Part shown: positions 17,199-25,187 of the stretch, piece by piece
Position numbering within the stretch: the stretch's first letter is position 1
Layout: each line of letters starts with the position of its first letter
Assembly (NCBI RefSeq): GCF_001442625.1
Contig: NZ_LMZQ01000003.1
Span: 614,012-678,011 of the forward strand
Length of the DNA stretch: 64,000 nt
DNA from: Pedobacter ginsenosidimutans
Lineage (GTDB): Bacteria; Bacteroidota; Bacteroidia; Sphingobacteriales; Sphingobacteriaceae
Direction: 5' to 3'
Program-made: the position numbers and the translations under genes
The notes under the pieces: generated by a model
What the model was told of the DNA's origin: nothing
The model's input: only the letters and a program-made list of their open reading frames with translations
Database searches by the model: none

Positions 17199-17996
17199 AT
17201 GAACAACACATTTAATATCAATCGATTTGGCTTATTGCTTAAAAGACAATGGTTAGATTTTGGAAAAATCTATTTAATCAGTTTTGGCGTATTAGTTGGG
17301 GTTTTGACCTTATTTTATGCCATAAACTTAACTGAAGACAATCTAAAATACTTTTCGTCTAACACTTTAAATTTTAGATATCCCCTATTCCTAATCACTG
17401 GCTTTCTATTTGTAAGCATTATAGCAAGCAGCTATTTTATACATTTAGGGCAAAAACCTAAAGCCATTATCAACATCCTCATCCCAGCATCAGGTATTGA
17501 AAAATTTTTAAGTGCCATATTTTATACCTTAATTATTGCAGTTCCCACTTATCTGTTATGCTTCTACCTAATCGATCTTACTTTTGTTTCATCTATTAGA
17601 GCAACGCATACACTAACATCAAGTTATACTGATTATCAAGGCAAAAAAGTAATTATAGATAATGTAGCCTATTTTTTCTCAACCAAAACGGTTAAAGAAT
17701 TTTATCAGTTTTATTATGTGCCATTCCTGATCAATGCTGTTTTCTTATTGGGTTCTATCTTTTTCCAGAACTTCCATTACATTAAAACGGCTATATCCTT
17801 AATGGCATTTGTGACGCTATGGATGACCTCTATAATATTCATAATGAATAAGTTAACCAACAACACCGTTTGGATTGGGGGGCCATATTGGCAAGATGAT
17901 AACCATGTCTTCTTTGTGATGAGCCTTATGGGCATATTTTTAACATTGGCATTCTGGCTCATCTCATTTATACGTTTAAAAGAAAAGGAGGCTTAA
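17199..17996 (+). CDS. ABC transporter permease-like membrane protein
   Basis: This 265-aa protein has six hydrophobic segments (near 20-42, 65-84, 105-128, 170-190, 198-215, 238-257). It lacks recognisable domain motifs, as is usual for permeases paired with YtrB-like ATPases in Bacteroidota. It lies between the ATPase (3-bp gap) and the GntR gene (1-bp gap), so its role as the membrane half of the transporter is inferred from context. The extracytoplasmic loop at about 128-168 is not conserved with anything I recognise. Confidence 0.82.
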   Translation: MNNTFNINRFGLLLKRQWLDFGKIYLISFGVLVGVLTLFYAINLTEDNLKYFSSNTLNFRYPLFLITGFLFVSIIASSYFIHLGQKPKAIINILIPASGIEKFLSAIFYTLIIAVPTYLLCFYLIDLTFVSSIRATHTLTSSYTDYQGKKVIIDNVAYFFSTKTVKEFYQFYYVPFLINAVFLLGSIFFQNFHYIKTAISLMAFVTLWMTSIIFIMNKLTNNTVWIGGPYWQDDNHVFFVMSLMGIFLTLAFWLISFIRLKEKEA

Positions 17997-17997
17997 A

Positions 17998-18372
17998 ATG
18001 GAATTTAATAATAACAAGGCCATTTACCTGCAGATAGCTGAATACGTTTGTGAGCAGATATTATTGGGCAAATGGAAAACTGAAGATAAAATACCCTCTG
18101 TAAGGGAAATGGCAGTAGAACTGGAAGTAAACCCAAATACAGTAATGCGTACCTACGAATTGTTACAGGGCAAAAACATCCTAAACAATAAAAGAGGGAT
18201 TGGTTTTTTCCTGGCTGATAATACTATCGATCAGGTAAAACAATACCGAAAAACCTGTTTCATCGAAGATGAACTGCCAAACTTATTTAGAAATCTCTAT
18301 CTATTGGAAATTGATTTCGACGAGTTAAAATCCCGTTATCAAACTTTCGTATCACAAAACTTTAACGCCTAA
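17998..18372 (+). CDS. GntR family regulator, short YtrA subfamily
   Basis: This 124-aa protein has an N-terminal GntR winged helix: AIYLQIAEYVCEQILLGKWKTEDKIPSVREMAVELEVNPNTVMRTYELLQ spans about 8-60, with the YtrA-style VNPNTVMRTYELL recognition helix. A short helical tail replaces a large ligand domain. YtrA regulators usually repress the ABC operon that contains them. The candidate operator is at 16339-16364. It lies 1 bp after the permease and 3 bp before the next gene. Confidence 0.93.
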   Translation: MEFNNNKAIYLQIAEYVCEQILLGKWKTEDKIPSVREMAVELEVNPNTVMRTYELLQGKNILNNKRGIGFFLADNTIDQVKQYRKTCFIEDELPNLFRNLYLLEIDFDELKSRYQTFVSQNFNA

Positions 18373-18375
18373 AAG

Positions 18376-19233
18376 ATGAAAACAAGCAATAAATTATTAA
18401 TAGGATTGGCAATTGCACTACTTATCATTCCACTAACAGTTATGATCTTGATTGCCAAAGTAAACCGGATCGACAATAAAACCTATAACAAAATGTTGAT
18501 GGGAGCCGAGACAACAGATGGTGCAGCAGGTCGGTATATCAAAAAATATCCTGTCCAGGCATTTCAAAATGTGGTAATTAATGGCTCAGAATCATCTTAT
18601 CTTAATATAAAAATAATTGCCAATGATAAGTTTTTGTTTAAAGCAACAAACGATCTTGCTCCTTATATTGAATATAAGGTAGATAAAGATGGGAAACTTC
18701 ATATATCCTTAAAGGCAGAACGCAATTACCAGCATGGAACATTGCTGATTTTTTCCCCAAACTTAAAAGGAATTACTTTTAACAATGTATCGATTGATGC
18801 ATTATCGGCTAATACTGATAGCTTAAATGTAGAGATCACAAGAGGTATAAACTTCAAATTTGGTGAGGGTATGAAAATCAAAAATTTGAGCTTGACCAAG
18901 AAAACTACATATGATCCAAAATATGTAGTGATACCTGACATAACCATCGAAGATGCAAAAATTGAAAACCTTCGCGTCGACATCAATTCAGGATACTTAA
19001 CCATAAATAACACGCCGCTCCGAAACGTTGATCTAAAAGTGAAGGATGCAAAAGCTGAATTTAAAAATGAAGAAAATAAGAATATAGGCCCAATAGAAAC
19101 ACTCTCGCTAAATAGCATCGGTAAGAATGATGTGAATTTTCAGCATATCAAGATTAATGCTGCGAAAGGAAATCTTTCCGATGAAACTACCATTCAGATC
19201 CCTACTGTTAATTTAAAACAATTGATCAAATAG
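18376..19233 (+). CDS. Membrane-anchored extracytoplasmic beta-rich protein of the ABC operon
   Basis: This 285-aa protein has an N-terminal membrane anchor (residues 7-27: LLIGLAIALLIIPLTVMILI) and then a secreted, beta-strand-rich region. Repeated strands such as LNIKIIANDKFLFKATND and LKGITFNNVSIDALS resemble the DUF2807/GIN head domain of putative adhesins, though I am not sure of the match. As the last gene of the ABC/GntR operon, it may be a substrate-binding or envelope-stress component. No catalytic residues are evident. A terminator follows at 19315-19353. Confidence 0.7.
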   Translation: MKTSNKLLIGLAIALLIIPLTVMILIAKVNRIDNKTYNKMLMGAETTDGAAGRYIKKYPVQAFQNVVINGSESSYLNIKIIANDKFLFKATNDLAPYIEYKVDKDGKLHISLKAERNYQHGTLLIFSPNLKGITFNNVSIDALSANTDSLNVEITRGINFKFGEGMKIKNLSLTKKTTYDPKYVVIPDITIEDAKIENLRVDINSGYLTINNTPLRNVDLKVKDAKAEFKNEENKNIGPIETLSLNSIGKNDVNFQHIKINAAKGNLSDETTIQIPTVNLKQLIK

Positions 19234-19314
19234 CATTTTAATGCAGTCAAAACCATACCTATAATTTCTCTCAATATTGTAGATTATACAAAAAGGGCAT
19301 GATTTTTAAGCTAA

Positions 19315-19353
19315 CTAATTGGCAAAAGTTTAACTTGGGCCAATTAGCTTTTT
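19315..19353 (+). terminator. Terminator after the ABC/GntR operon
   Basis: CTAATTGGC (19315-19323) pairs with GCCAATTAG (19339-19347), followed by CTTTTTAGTTTTT. The loop is 15 nt. It lies 80 bp after the stop of the operon's last gene and 20 bp before the next start codon. Confidence 0.75.
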
Positions 19354-19375
19354 AGTTTTTACATCAATACCAATT

Positions 19376-20362
19376 ATGAAGAGATATTTTCTTTTATTTG
19401 CCCTCAGCCTGTTCGTTTTTAGCCATGTACATGCACAAAAAATAGACACCCTATCTATCACCCTTGATAACGTTAAATACCCATATCCGGTTAAATATTT
19501 CCCTATCAATACCGAAGGGCAAGATATTAAAATGGCATATATGGATGTTGCACCAACCGCAGCCGCCAATGGAAAAACAGCAATCCTTTTCCATGGGAAA
19601 AATTTTGGAGGTTATTACTGGGGCAATGTAATTAAAGCTTTAACCAACATTGGTTACCGGGTTATTGTACCTGATCAAATTGGTTTTGGCAAATCATCTA
19701 AAGCATTTATCCATTACAGTTTCCACCAAATGGCTACCTGGAATAAAAGACTTCTAGATACCTTAGGCGTTCAAAAAACTGTGGTTTTAGGTCATAGTAT
19801 GGGCGGTATGCTGGCTACTCGTTTTGCTTTGATGTACCCGGAAACAACTGAAAAACTTTTGCTAGAAAATCCAATCGGACTGGAAGATTATAAAACTTTC
19901 ATACCTTATATCACCACTGCACAACAACACCAAACTGAACTCAAAACCACTGCAGAAAGCGTACGAAAGTATTACCAGGGCTCCTACTTTACCTATTGGA
20001 AACCTGAATACGAATACCTGGTGAGTATTGCCGGAGGGGTAACCAATAGTTCCGACTACCCGCGCTGGGCGAAGGTTGCCGCACTAACTTATACCATGAT
20101 TTATGAACAGCCTGTGGTATACGAATTTCAGAACTTAAAGGTACCCACTGTTTTGTTTATTGGTAAAGAAGACAAAACCATTGTGGGCAAAGGGATGCTT
20201 ACACCTGATCAACAGGCTTTACATGGTCAATACAAACTTTTAGGAAAGCAAACTGCAGCCAAAATTATCGGCGCTAAAATTATCGAATTTGATGCCTGCG
20301 GACATATTCCACACATCGAAATCCCGACGGAATTTCTAGTGGCGTTAACAGGTAGTTTGTAA
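19376..20362 (+). CDS. Exported alpha/beta hydrolase
   Basis: This 328-aa protein has a signal peptide (residues 1-20, ending HVHA). The alpha/beta-hydrolase fold shows an oxyanion-region HGKNFGGYYW, the nucleophile elbow GHSMGG with Ser141, an acid in FIGKEDKTIVGK and the catalytic His in CGHIPHIE. It resembles epoxide-hydrolase/haloperoxidase-like enzymes, but the substrate cannot be assigned. It is probably periplasmic. A perfect 16-bp hairpin follows 9 bp after the stop codon. Confidence 0.9.
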   Translation: MKRYFLLFALSLFVFSHVHAQKIDTLSITLDNVKYPYPVKYFPINTEGQDIKMAYMDVAPTAAANGKTAILFHGKNFGGYYWGNVIKALTNIGYRVIVPDQIGFGKSSKAFIHYSFHQMATWNKRLLDTLGVQKTVVLGHSMGGMLATRFALMYPETTEKLLLENPIGLEDYKTFIPYITTAQQHQTELKTTAESVRKYYQGSYFTYWKPEYEYLVSIAGGVTNSSDYPRWAKVAALTYTMIYEQPVVYEFQNLKVPTVLFIGKEDKTIVGKGMLTPDQQALHGQYKLLGKQTAAKIIGAKIIEFDACGHIPHIEIPTEFLVALTGSL

Positions 20363-20370
20363 TTTTCTAT

Positions 20371-20405
20371 CAGACCTTATAGGTTTTTGAAACCTATAAG
20401 GTCTG
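20371..20405. repeat. Perfect 16-bp hairpin with AGGTTT-N3-AAACCT core
   Basis: CAGACCTTATAGGTTT (20371-20386), loop TTG, then AAACCTATAAGGTCTG (20390-20405). There is no U-run on the plus side, so a terminator role would be atypical. The same core architecture forms the 22-bp hairpin at 34735-34781, and a half-site occurs near 33605. It lies between convergent genes. Confidence 0.8.
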
Positions 20406-20412
20406 CATTAAG

Positions 20413-20447
20413 ATTCCCAATCAACCCGATAACTATCGGGTTGGGAA
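20413..20447. repeat. Palindrome between convergent genes
   Basis: AACCCGATA and TATCGGGTT are inverted around ACT, flanked by TTCCCAATC and GGTTGGGAA-like ends. The CCCGATA-TATCGGG arms match the palindromes in the GTCATTTCGA repeats (13381 and 23970 regions). With the preceding hairpin it fills the space between the convergent hydrolase and DUF6263 genes. Confidence 0.6.
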
Positions 20448-20464
20448 TAACGACAACGTTAAAC

Positions 20465-21355
20465 CTAATTAACCTCTTTCCCTACAATTTTATTAATGCC
20501 TTGCATTTCGAAATCTATGTCCTGCCCCATCGATTTCATTTTACCATACAGCTCAACACGGAGGTGGCTGTTAAGTACAATTCCGGTTTTCATATCAAGA
20601 GAGGTTTCTCCAGAGTTGGTCCCTTGTAAATCCGTTTCCATCTTATTGCCCATCACTTCAAAACTCCCTTTCGATACGAGGGTACCTTTTACGCCCAGTA
20701 TGGCAATTCCATCTTTTACCTCTTTCAATGTGTATTGTGTAATTGTTTCAATCGGCATACTCATCTGCATTTTGGTATCAACAGTCCAGCTATCGCCTAT
20801 TTTAACCGCTTTATCTGGGTAAATTTTAAATGACGATTCCATGGTTTGTTTCACCACCTCGTTGCTAAATTGTTTACTTAAAGCATTTTTAATCTGTTTA
20901 ACCTGACTGGTGTCTTTAGTCATCCTTGCAGCCATATTATCAAGCATTCTATCTATACCAGCAACTGTTTTAATGCCACCATTAGGGGTTACAGTCATAT
21001 AAAAAGACGCACCTTTTAAACCGCTAAAAGGATTCTTTTTGGTACTATCCTGATCATCTGAATTAAGGGTCATGGTATTGCCCATCGCAACCGATTTCAT
21101 AGAAATCCTGTTGTAAGTTACTTTCACATCCTTTTCGCCACTATGGCCTTCTGTAATATCAAAAGTATAATCTGTTCCAATGCTTTGGGTTAAATGTACA
21201 TCGCGGCCAGCAATTTTCTGGTTAATGATCTGTTCGGAAGTAAGCGTGAAATCGTACTTATAGCCCGTTGGATAATTTTGTCTTAACACATAGGTTTTTT
21301 GTGCAAAGGCACTTATAGAGACCAGGCACCAGATAATTGTTGCAAATGTTTTCAT
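20465..21355 (-). CDS. Exported DUF6263-like protein
   Basis: This 296-aa protein starts at the ATG at 21355 (MKTFATIIWCLVSISAFAQ), a clear signal peptide with a cleavage site after FAQ. An alternative ATG at 21370 directly abuts the upstream stop. The mature part is beta-rich with TGYKYDFTLTSEQIINQKIAG and ends EMQGINKIVGKEVN. This is the pattern of the Bacteroidota DUF6263 family, whose role is unknown. It lies directly after the MtfA-like peptidase on the same strand and is probably co-transcribed with it. Confidence 0.75.
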   Translation of the reverse strand: MKTFATIIWCLVSISAFAQKTYVLRQNYPTGYKYDFTLTSEQIINQKIAGRDVHLTQSIGTDYTFDITEGHSGEKDVKVTYNRISMKSVAMGNTMTLNSDDQDSTKKNPFSGLKGASFYMTVTPNGGIKTVAGIDRMLDNMAARMTKDTSQVKQIKNALSKQFSNEVVKQTMESSFKIYPDKAVKIGDSWTVDTKMQMSMPIETITQYTLKEVKDGIAILGVKGTLVSKGSFEVMGNKMETDLQGTNSGETSLDMKTGIVLNSHLRVELYGKMKSMGQDIDFEMQGINKIVGKEVN

Positions 21356-21370
21356 TCGAGGATTGATCAT

Positions 21371-22144
21371 TTAACCTGCGGGCTGTTGCGCAAAAATGCG
21401 GCTTAACTGAAAATATAATTCCGGATGTTTATCCCTTAACTGTTCAGGTTTTTCAAAGAAATATTCAGAAACCACAGCAAAAAATTCAGCCTGATTGGTG
21501 ATGGCATATGGATTAATATCCGATTTATTGTCTTCAATTTTCTCCATTTCCTCATGCATCATCTTAATCCATGGCAAAGTATATTCATGTGCAATTAAAT
21601 TCTCCGGTACACCGTCTGTTGCGCCGTCAGATTTATCTAAAAGGTGTACAAATTCGTGTATAGCCGTATTTTCTTTCCCTGCACTTTTAGAAAAACCATG
21701 TCGCAGGGCCGAGCGTGATAAAATCATCTGTCCATTCATATAACCCGTACCCACCATACCCATAATGTTCCTTTCGCTACCTTCAAACTGAAAATCTTTA
21801 TTAAAAGTATCCGGATACAATAAAACGCTGGTCAAGTTTTTGTATTGCCAATCGTCGAAACCGAAAATCGGGATCACGGCACTCGAGGCAATCAGCAATT
21901 CGTCTAATGTTGTCATTTCTAAACCCACCCCTTCTATCTTAACTGTGCTGAAAAACGCGGCCACTTTCTGCTCAAACCTCAGCTTATCGGTCGAATCGAG
22001 ATTATGGTAATACCCTACATAATCATCCAGTATCTTTTTGTCTACATCCGTTAAAGGATCAATAGCCACCTTCTTTTTTTTAAGGATAAGATAAAGGGCA
22101 ATTAGAAAAATAGGAATTAAGTAGGCAAGTGGAAGCGAGTTCAT
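21371..22144 (-). CDS. MtfA-like zinc metallopeptidase (M90 family)
   Basis: This 257-aa protein has an N-terminal membrane segment (residues 5-22) and the HExxH zinc motif in AIHEFVHLLDKSDG. The context LIASSAVIPIFGF and INPYAITNQAEFFAVVSEYFFE is diagnostic of the MtfA/YeeI family (the third ligand Glu lies in the AEFF segment). In E. coli, MtfA is a peptidase interacting with the repressor Mlc. Here the regulatory partner is unknown. The added N-terminal anchor suggests membrane attachment. Confidence 0.9.
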   Translation of the reverse strand: MNSLPLAYLIPIFLIALYLILKKKKVAIDPLTDVDKKILDDYVGYYHNLDSTDKLRFEQKVAAFFSTVKIEGVGLEMTTLDELLIASSAVIPIFGFDDWQYKNLTSVLLYPDTFNKDFQFEGSERNIMGMVGTGYMNGQMILSRSALRHGFSKSAGKENTAIHEFVHLLDKSDGATDGVPENLIAHEYTLPWIKMMHEEMEKIEDNKSDINPYAITNQAEFFAVVSEYFFEKPEQLRDKHPELYFQLSRIFAQQPAG

Positions 22145-22195
22145 AAATGGAATTACACAGATTAGGAGATTACACAGATTGGATGATGGTTTATA

Positions 22196-23221
22196 TTAGC
22201 TTTCGATAATTTCTAATTGGGTCAAAACATCCTCACGTGTAACCGGATATGGTTTATTGTTGTTTATTGCTTGATAAACGGCTTCGAAAAGCGGCAAATA
22301 ACTTCCTACTTCTGATGGAATCATCTCCTCGGTTTTATGGCCTTCAGCATCAATGGTTGTTAATAAACCATCTTTACTTGCGGGCTCAACACCATAGCCC
22401 GGATCGGTTAATTTCATACCCGCCAGCAACTGTTCTTCCTGAATATCTGTTCTTTGTTTAATAAAACTTCCGTTTATGCCATGTAAAACAAACCCCGCCT
22501 GCGGATTTACCACCAACATACTCGCCGTAACAAAAACTTGCAGACTATTTGGATAACTCAGTTGGATCGAGAAATAATCATCGACCAAAGTACCTACCCT
22601 ATTTTTACCCAGAATTTTATGGTAACTTAATGGTTTGCCAAACAGACTGATTACCTGGTCTAACAAGTGTGGACCTAAATCGTATAAAAGTCCGCTGGCC
22701 GCTATCGGGTTTTCTTTAAATGCCTTTGGGCCAATTACATTACGGTAGCGATCGTAACGCATATGAACTTCAACTAGCTTACCCAGTTTACCACTTTCAA
22801 TTACCTTTTTCACCGCGATAAAATCACTGTCCCAACGGCGGTTCTGGTAGAAAAAGATTTGTTTGCCTACACTATCGGCAAGCTCAAAAAGTTCTTTTGC
22901 CTGTACAGCCGTTGCTGTAAACGGTTTTTCAACCAGAATATGTTTATGTTTGGTTAATGCCGCTTTCGAATGCTCATAATGAAGATTATTGGGCGTATTA
23001 ATAACAACCAACTCTATTTCTGTATCATTTAAAAGCTCATCAACGCTATTATAACTTGTAATATTAGGGTAATCATTAACCGCATTTTTATGGCTGCGTT
23101 CTACTATAGCCTTTAAATTGAATCCACTGTGTGCCTGTAAAAAAGGAGCATGAAAAACCTTCCCCGACATGCCATAAGCTAATAAACCGGCATTAATTGT
23201 TTTATTGATATTCGTATCCAT
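22196..23221 (-). CDS. Gfo/Idh/MocA family NAD(P)-dependent oxidoreductase
   Basis: This 341-aa protein has an N-terminal Rossmann domain (NAGLLAYGMSGKVFHAPFLQAH) with the family motif KHILVEKPFTATAVQAKEL containing the catalytic E-K-P. The C-terminal domain has GLLYDLGPHLLDQ, where His is the usual catalytic or metal-near residue. Closest in form to YdgJ/YvaA-type sugar or inositol dehydrogenases. The exact sugar substrate is not predictable. It is a single gene with no close partners. Confidence 0.93.
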   Translation of the reverse strand: MDTNINKTINAGLLAYGMSGKVFHAPFLQAHSGFNLKAIVERSHKNAVNDYPNITSYNSVDELLNDTEIELVVINTPNNLHYEHSKAALTKHKHILVEKPFTATAVQAKELFELADSVGKQIFFYQNRRWDSDFIAVKKVIESGKLGKLVEVHMRYDRYRNVIGPKAFKENPIAASGLLYDLGPHLLDQVISLFGKPLSYHKILGKNRVGTLVDDYFSIQLSYPNSLQVFVTASMLVVNPQAGFVLHGINGSFIKQRTDIQEEQLLAGMKLTDPGYGVEPASKDGLLTTIDAEGHKTEEMIPSEVGSYLPLFEAVYQAINNNKPYPVTREDVLTQLEIIES

Positions 23222-23312
23222 AGGTTATAAATGTAGCTAAAAATACAATTACGATTCAAGCTTTAATGTTAAAACAGCAAAGCTTTTACTTAGGCCTTAC
23301 ACCTTTTTACCT

Positions 23313-23320
23313 TATCTTTG
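23313..23320 (+). promoter_or_regulatory. Bacteroidota -7 box (TATCTTTG) with near-leaderless start
   Basis: TATCTTTG fits the consensus TAnnTTTG exactly and ends only 6 bp before the ATG at 23327. Transcription would begin at or next to the start codon, giving an almost leaderless mRNA. Confidence 0.65.
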
Positions 23321-23326
23321 CAAGAT

Positions 23327-23671
23327 ATGAAGCCGTCGGAGATTAATGCCAAGTGGAAAGTTTTACAGGAAAAGATTGCAAAGGAATTTGATTCGGATTT
23401 TCCTGATTTAAAAGTAATGCTTTTTCTAATTGGTGTTCAGGAATTGGGCAAAGGACCAAAGAAATACAGCAAACGCCAAAAAGAGGAGCTGATGCACATT
23501 GCTACCTGCCGTTTATTGAGCGAAATGGGCTTTTATGAGCTTGAAGGTCTAGATCAGGATGGCTGGCCACATTGGAAGTTAATTAAAGCAATACCTCCCT
23601 ATACCATGCTCGAGCAGGAAATGCTGATGAAATCGCTCGTGGTAAGTTATTTCGAAGATATTTATTCATAA
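23327..23671 (+). CDS. Conserved Bacteroidota protein of unknown function
   Basis: This 114-aa cytoplasmic protein starts at the ATG at 23327 (MKPSEINAKWKVLQEKIAKEF). It is rich in charged helical segments, with the conserved-looking core VMLFLIGVQELGKG followed by FSKRQKEELMHIATCRLL-type residues and DQDGWPHW. I do not recognise a named domain, although similar small proteins occur widely in Sphingobacteriaceae. It has its own promoter (23313-23320). Confidence 0.7.
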   Translation: MKPSEINAKWKVLQEKIAKEFDSDFPDLKVMLFLIGVQELGKGPKKYSKRQKEELMHIATCRLLSEMGFYELEGLDQDGWPHWKLIKAIPPYTMLEQEMLMKSLVVSYFEDIYS

Positions 23672-23707
23672 TGCGCAATTTTTAGTCGCTTTTGCCTAAC
23701 GCGATCG

Positions 23708-23832
23708 TCATGCTGAACTTGATTCAGCATCTTTCCTGCTAGATAGACCCTAAATTAAATTACCTTCTGTGAGCTCGCTCAAGGCACGGTTTACTTCGTA
23801 GCTTTCCGCTGCTCTACAGGTCAGGGTGACGA
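23708..23832. repeat. Dispersed inverted repeat (GTCATGCTGAAC family)
   Basis: GTCATGCTGAACTTGATTCAGC with inner palindrome CTGAACTTGATTCAG is balanced at the right by CAGGGTGACGA. This is the classic Bacteroidota intergenic repeat layout and belongs with 13362-13503 and others. The 662-bp gap 23672-24333 consists of this repeat, two RNA-like elements and a terminator. Confidence 0.6.
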
Positions 23833-23870
23833 ATGATGAAAGAGACCCGATACAAAATTTTTTATTTTTT

Positions 23871-23993
23871 AGAAAGCAAGGCCGTTTACATCTATTTAAG
23901 TTAGTCAGGCTTTTCTCTATATCTTCCAATCCGATGAAGAATCAGAATTGGAAGGATGCCGCTTCATCCGATAGCTATCGGATCCCGTTTAAA
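23871..23993 (-). ncRNA. Flavo-1-like structured RNA element, copy A2
   Basis: On the minus strand this reads GATGAAGCGGCATCC, a stem ATTGGAAG / CTTCCAAT (23947-23954 with 23923-23930, 16-nt loop), then AGAGAAAAGCCTGACT and finally CTTGCTTTCTAAAAAAT. The same order (GAAGCGG-rich internal loop, variable hairpin, second A/G-rich strand, 3' CTTTC-AAAAAA) recurs in copies at 24111, 29381, 29531, 40341 and 40539. It faces away from copy A1. Confidence 0.5.
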
Positions 23994-24110
23994 CCATTCG
24001 TTCCTTGCAACTATTTGAGGTTGCAGATCAACTAAAAAAACTTCTGATTTGGCCTCGGTTTGGGTAAGCGAAACTTCGCAAGATTGGCCTGGCCCAGCAC
24101 CAAACCCAGG

Positions 24111-24218
24111 TTAATTAAACCTGATAGAAACGGAAAGCCCGTAACGCAGTGGAGGCTTGAAGTGGATAGCAGGGCTTTCGGAACCGATACACACAGGAAC
24201 CTGATTTTCAAAAAAACC
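24111..24218 (+). ncRNA. Flavo-1-like structured RNA element, copy A1
   Basis: AAACCTGATAGAAACGGAAAGCC, a variable loop, GGCTTGAAGTGGATAGCAGGGCT, then CCTGATTTTCAAAAAAACC. The outer pair is CCTG/CAGG (24120-24123 with 24170-24173) and the inner stem is AAGCC/GGCTT (24135-24139 with 24154-24158). Symmetric purine-rich internal loops (GATAGAAACGG and GAAGTGGATAG) lie between them. It is divergent from A2, with a 117-bp spacer. Confidence 0.55.
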
Positions 24219-24262
24219 AACTAATTTATTATCTAGTGCCAGATGGTAACATCTGACTGCAC

Positions 24263-24293
24263 AAAAAAACCCCAGTGGATGTACACTGGGGCT
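24263..24293 (-). terminator. Terminator of the OmpA lipoprotein gene
   Basis: On the minus strand, CCCCAGTG, loop TACATC, then CACTGGGG (24270-24277 with 24284-24291) runs into TTTTTTTG. It lies 41 bp past the stop codon of the gene at 24334-25011. Confidence 0.9.
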
Positions 24294-24333
24294 GCATTTA
24301 TAATGACCTCATAGGTAGAGGGAAATTGCGGTA

Positions 24334-25011
24334 TTATCCTTGTTTTTGTGCGCTCGCTTTTAGTGCATCGTTTGCAACAATTACAATCTCTACACGACGG
24401 TTAGCTGCACGGCCAGCATCAGTTTCGTTATCTGCAATTGGCTCAGCAAAACCTTTACCAATAGTAACTAACCTTGATGATGGTACACCTTGAGAAACGG
24501 CATAAGCTTTAACTGCTGCTGCTCTTCTTTCCGATAAGCCCATGTTATATTGCTCGGTACCACGACTATCAGTATGACCGATAATTTTGATATCAGTATC
24601 AGGATATTGATTTAACGAAGAAGCTAAACTCTGGATATTTGTTTTAGCTGCATCTTTTAAAGCTGTTTTATCGAAATCGAATAAAATACCACTGTCGAAT
24701 TTTACAATAATTCCTTCACCTTCACGAATAACTTCTGCGTTAGGAATAGCTTTCTGGATTTCAGCTGCCTGTCTGTCCATTCTACGGCCGATAAAAGCTC
24801 CCGCTGTACCGCCAATAGCACCACCAATTAAGGCACCTACTGCTGTATTACCGGCTTTTTTACCGATCAATGCACCAATAACACCACCAGCTGCAGCACC
24901 AATACCAGCTCCTTTTTGTGTTTTAGTTAAACTATCACAACTTTGGAATGCCATCGAACCTACTGCTAACCCTATACTTAATGTTGCTATTCTTACTTTT
25001 GAAATACTCAT
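24334..25011 (-). CDS. OmpA family lipoprotein with glycine-zipper domain
   Basis: This 225-aa protein has a signal peptide with a lipobox-like FQSC (Cys24). A glycine-zipper region (about 34-75: GAGIGAAAGGVIGALIGKKAG and GALIGGAIGGTAGAFIGRR) matches YMGG-type membrane-inserting segments. The C-terminal OmpA peptidoglycan-binding domain (about 105-215) has GHTDSRGTEQYNMGLSERRA and the conserved NRRVEI. It probably anchors the outer membrane to peptidoglycan. It is a single gene with its own terminator at 24263-24293. Confidence 0.93.
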   Translation of the reverse strand: MSISKVRIATLSIGLAVGSMAFQSCDSLTKTQKGAGIGAAAGGVIGALIGKKAGNTAVGALIGGAIGGTAGAFIGRRMDRQAAEIQKAIPNAEVIREGEGIIVKFDSGILFDFDKTALKDAAKTNIQSLASSLNQYPDTDIKIIGHTDSRGTEQYNMGLSERRAAAVKAYAVSQGVPSSRLVTIGKGFAEPIADNETDAGRAANRRVEIVIVANDALKASAQKQG

Positions 25012-25130
25012 AATAATCTAGATTTATAATTTCTACTCCATATATTCAAACACAATGCCAAAAAGTAACCGAACTGGGTTTTCTATCTATTTTGCCCAAA
25101 TTTTACTACAAATAAAAATTATACGTATAA

Positions 25131-25162
25131 AAAAAGAGTCCCGAATAATGGAGACTCTTTAA
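25131..25162 (-). terminator. Terminator after the ABC/DUF5687 operon
   Basis: On the minus strand, AAAGAGTCTCC, a 7-nt loop, then GGGACTCTTTTTTTATACG (arms 25133-25142 and 25151-25160). It lies 26 bp past the stop codon of the ATPase gene. Confidence 0.85.
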
Positions 25163-25187
25163 TAATGTATCATTCTTAGTACAAAAA

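Noticed and set aside
24032..24220. 62-codon minus-strand ORF across the A1 RNA-like element
   Set aside because: The region matches non-coding copies elsewhere in structure and base pattern, and the frame is not conserved among copies.
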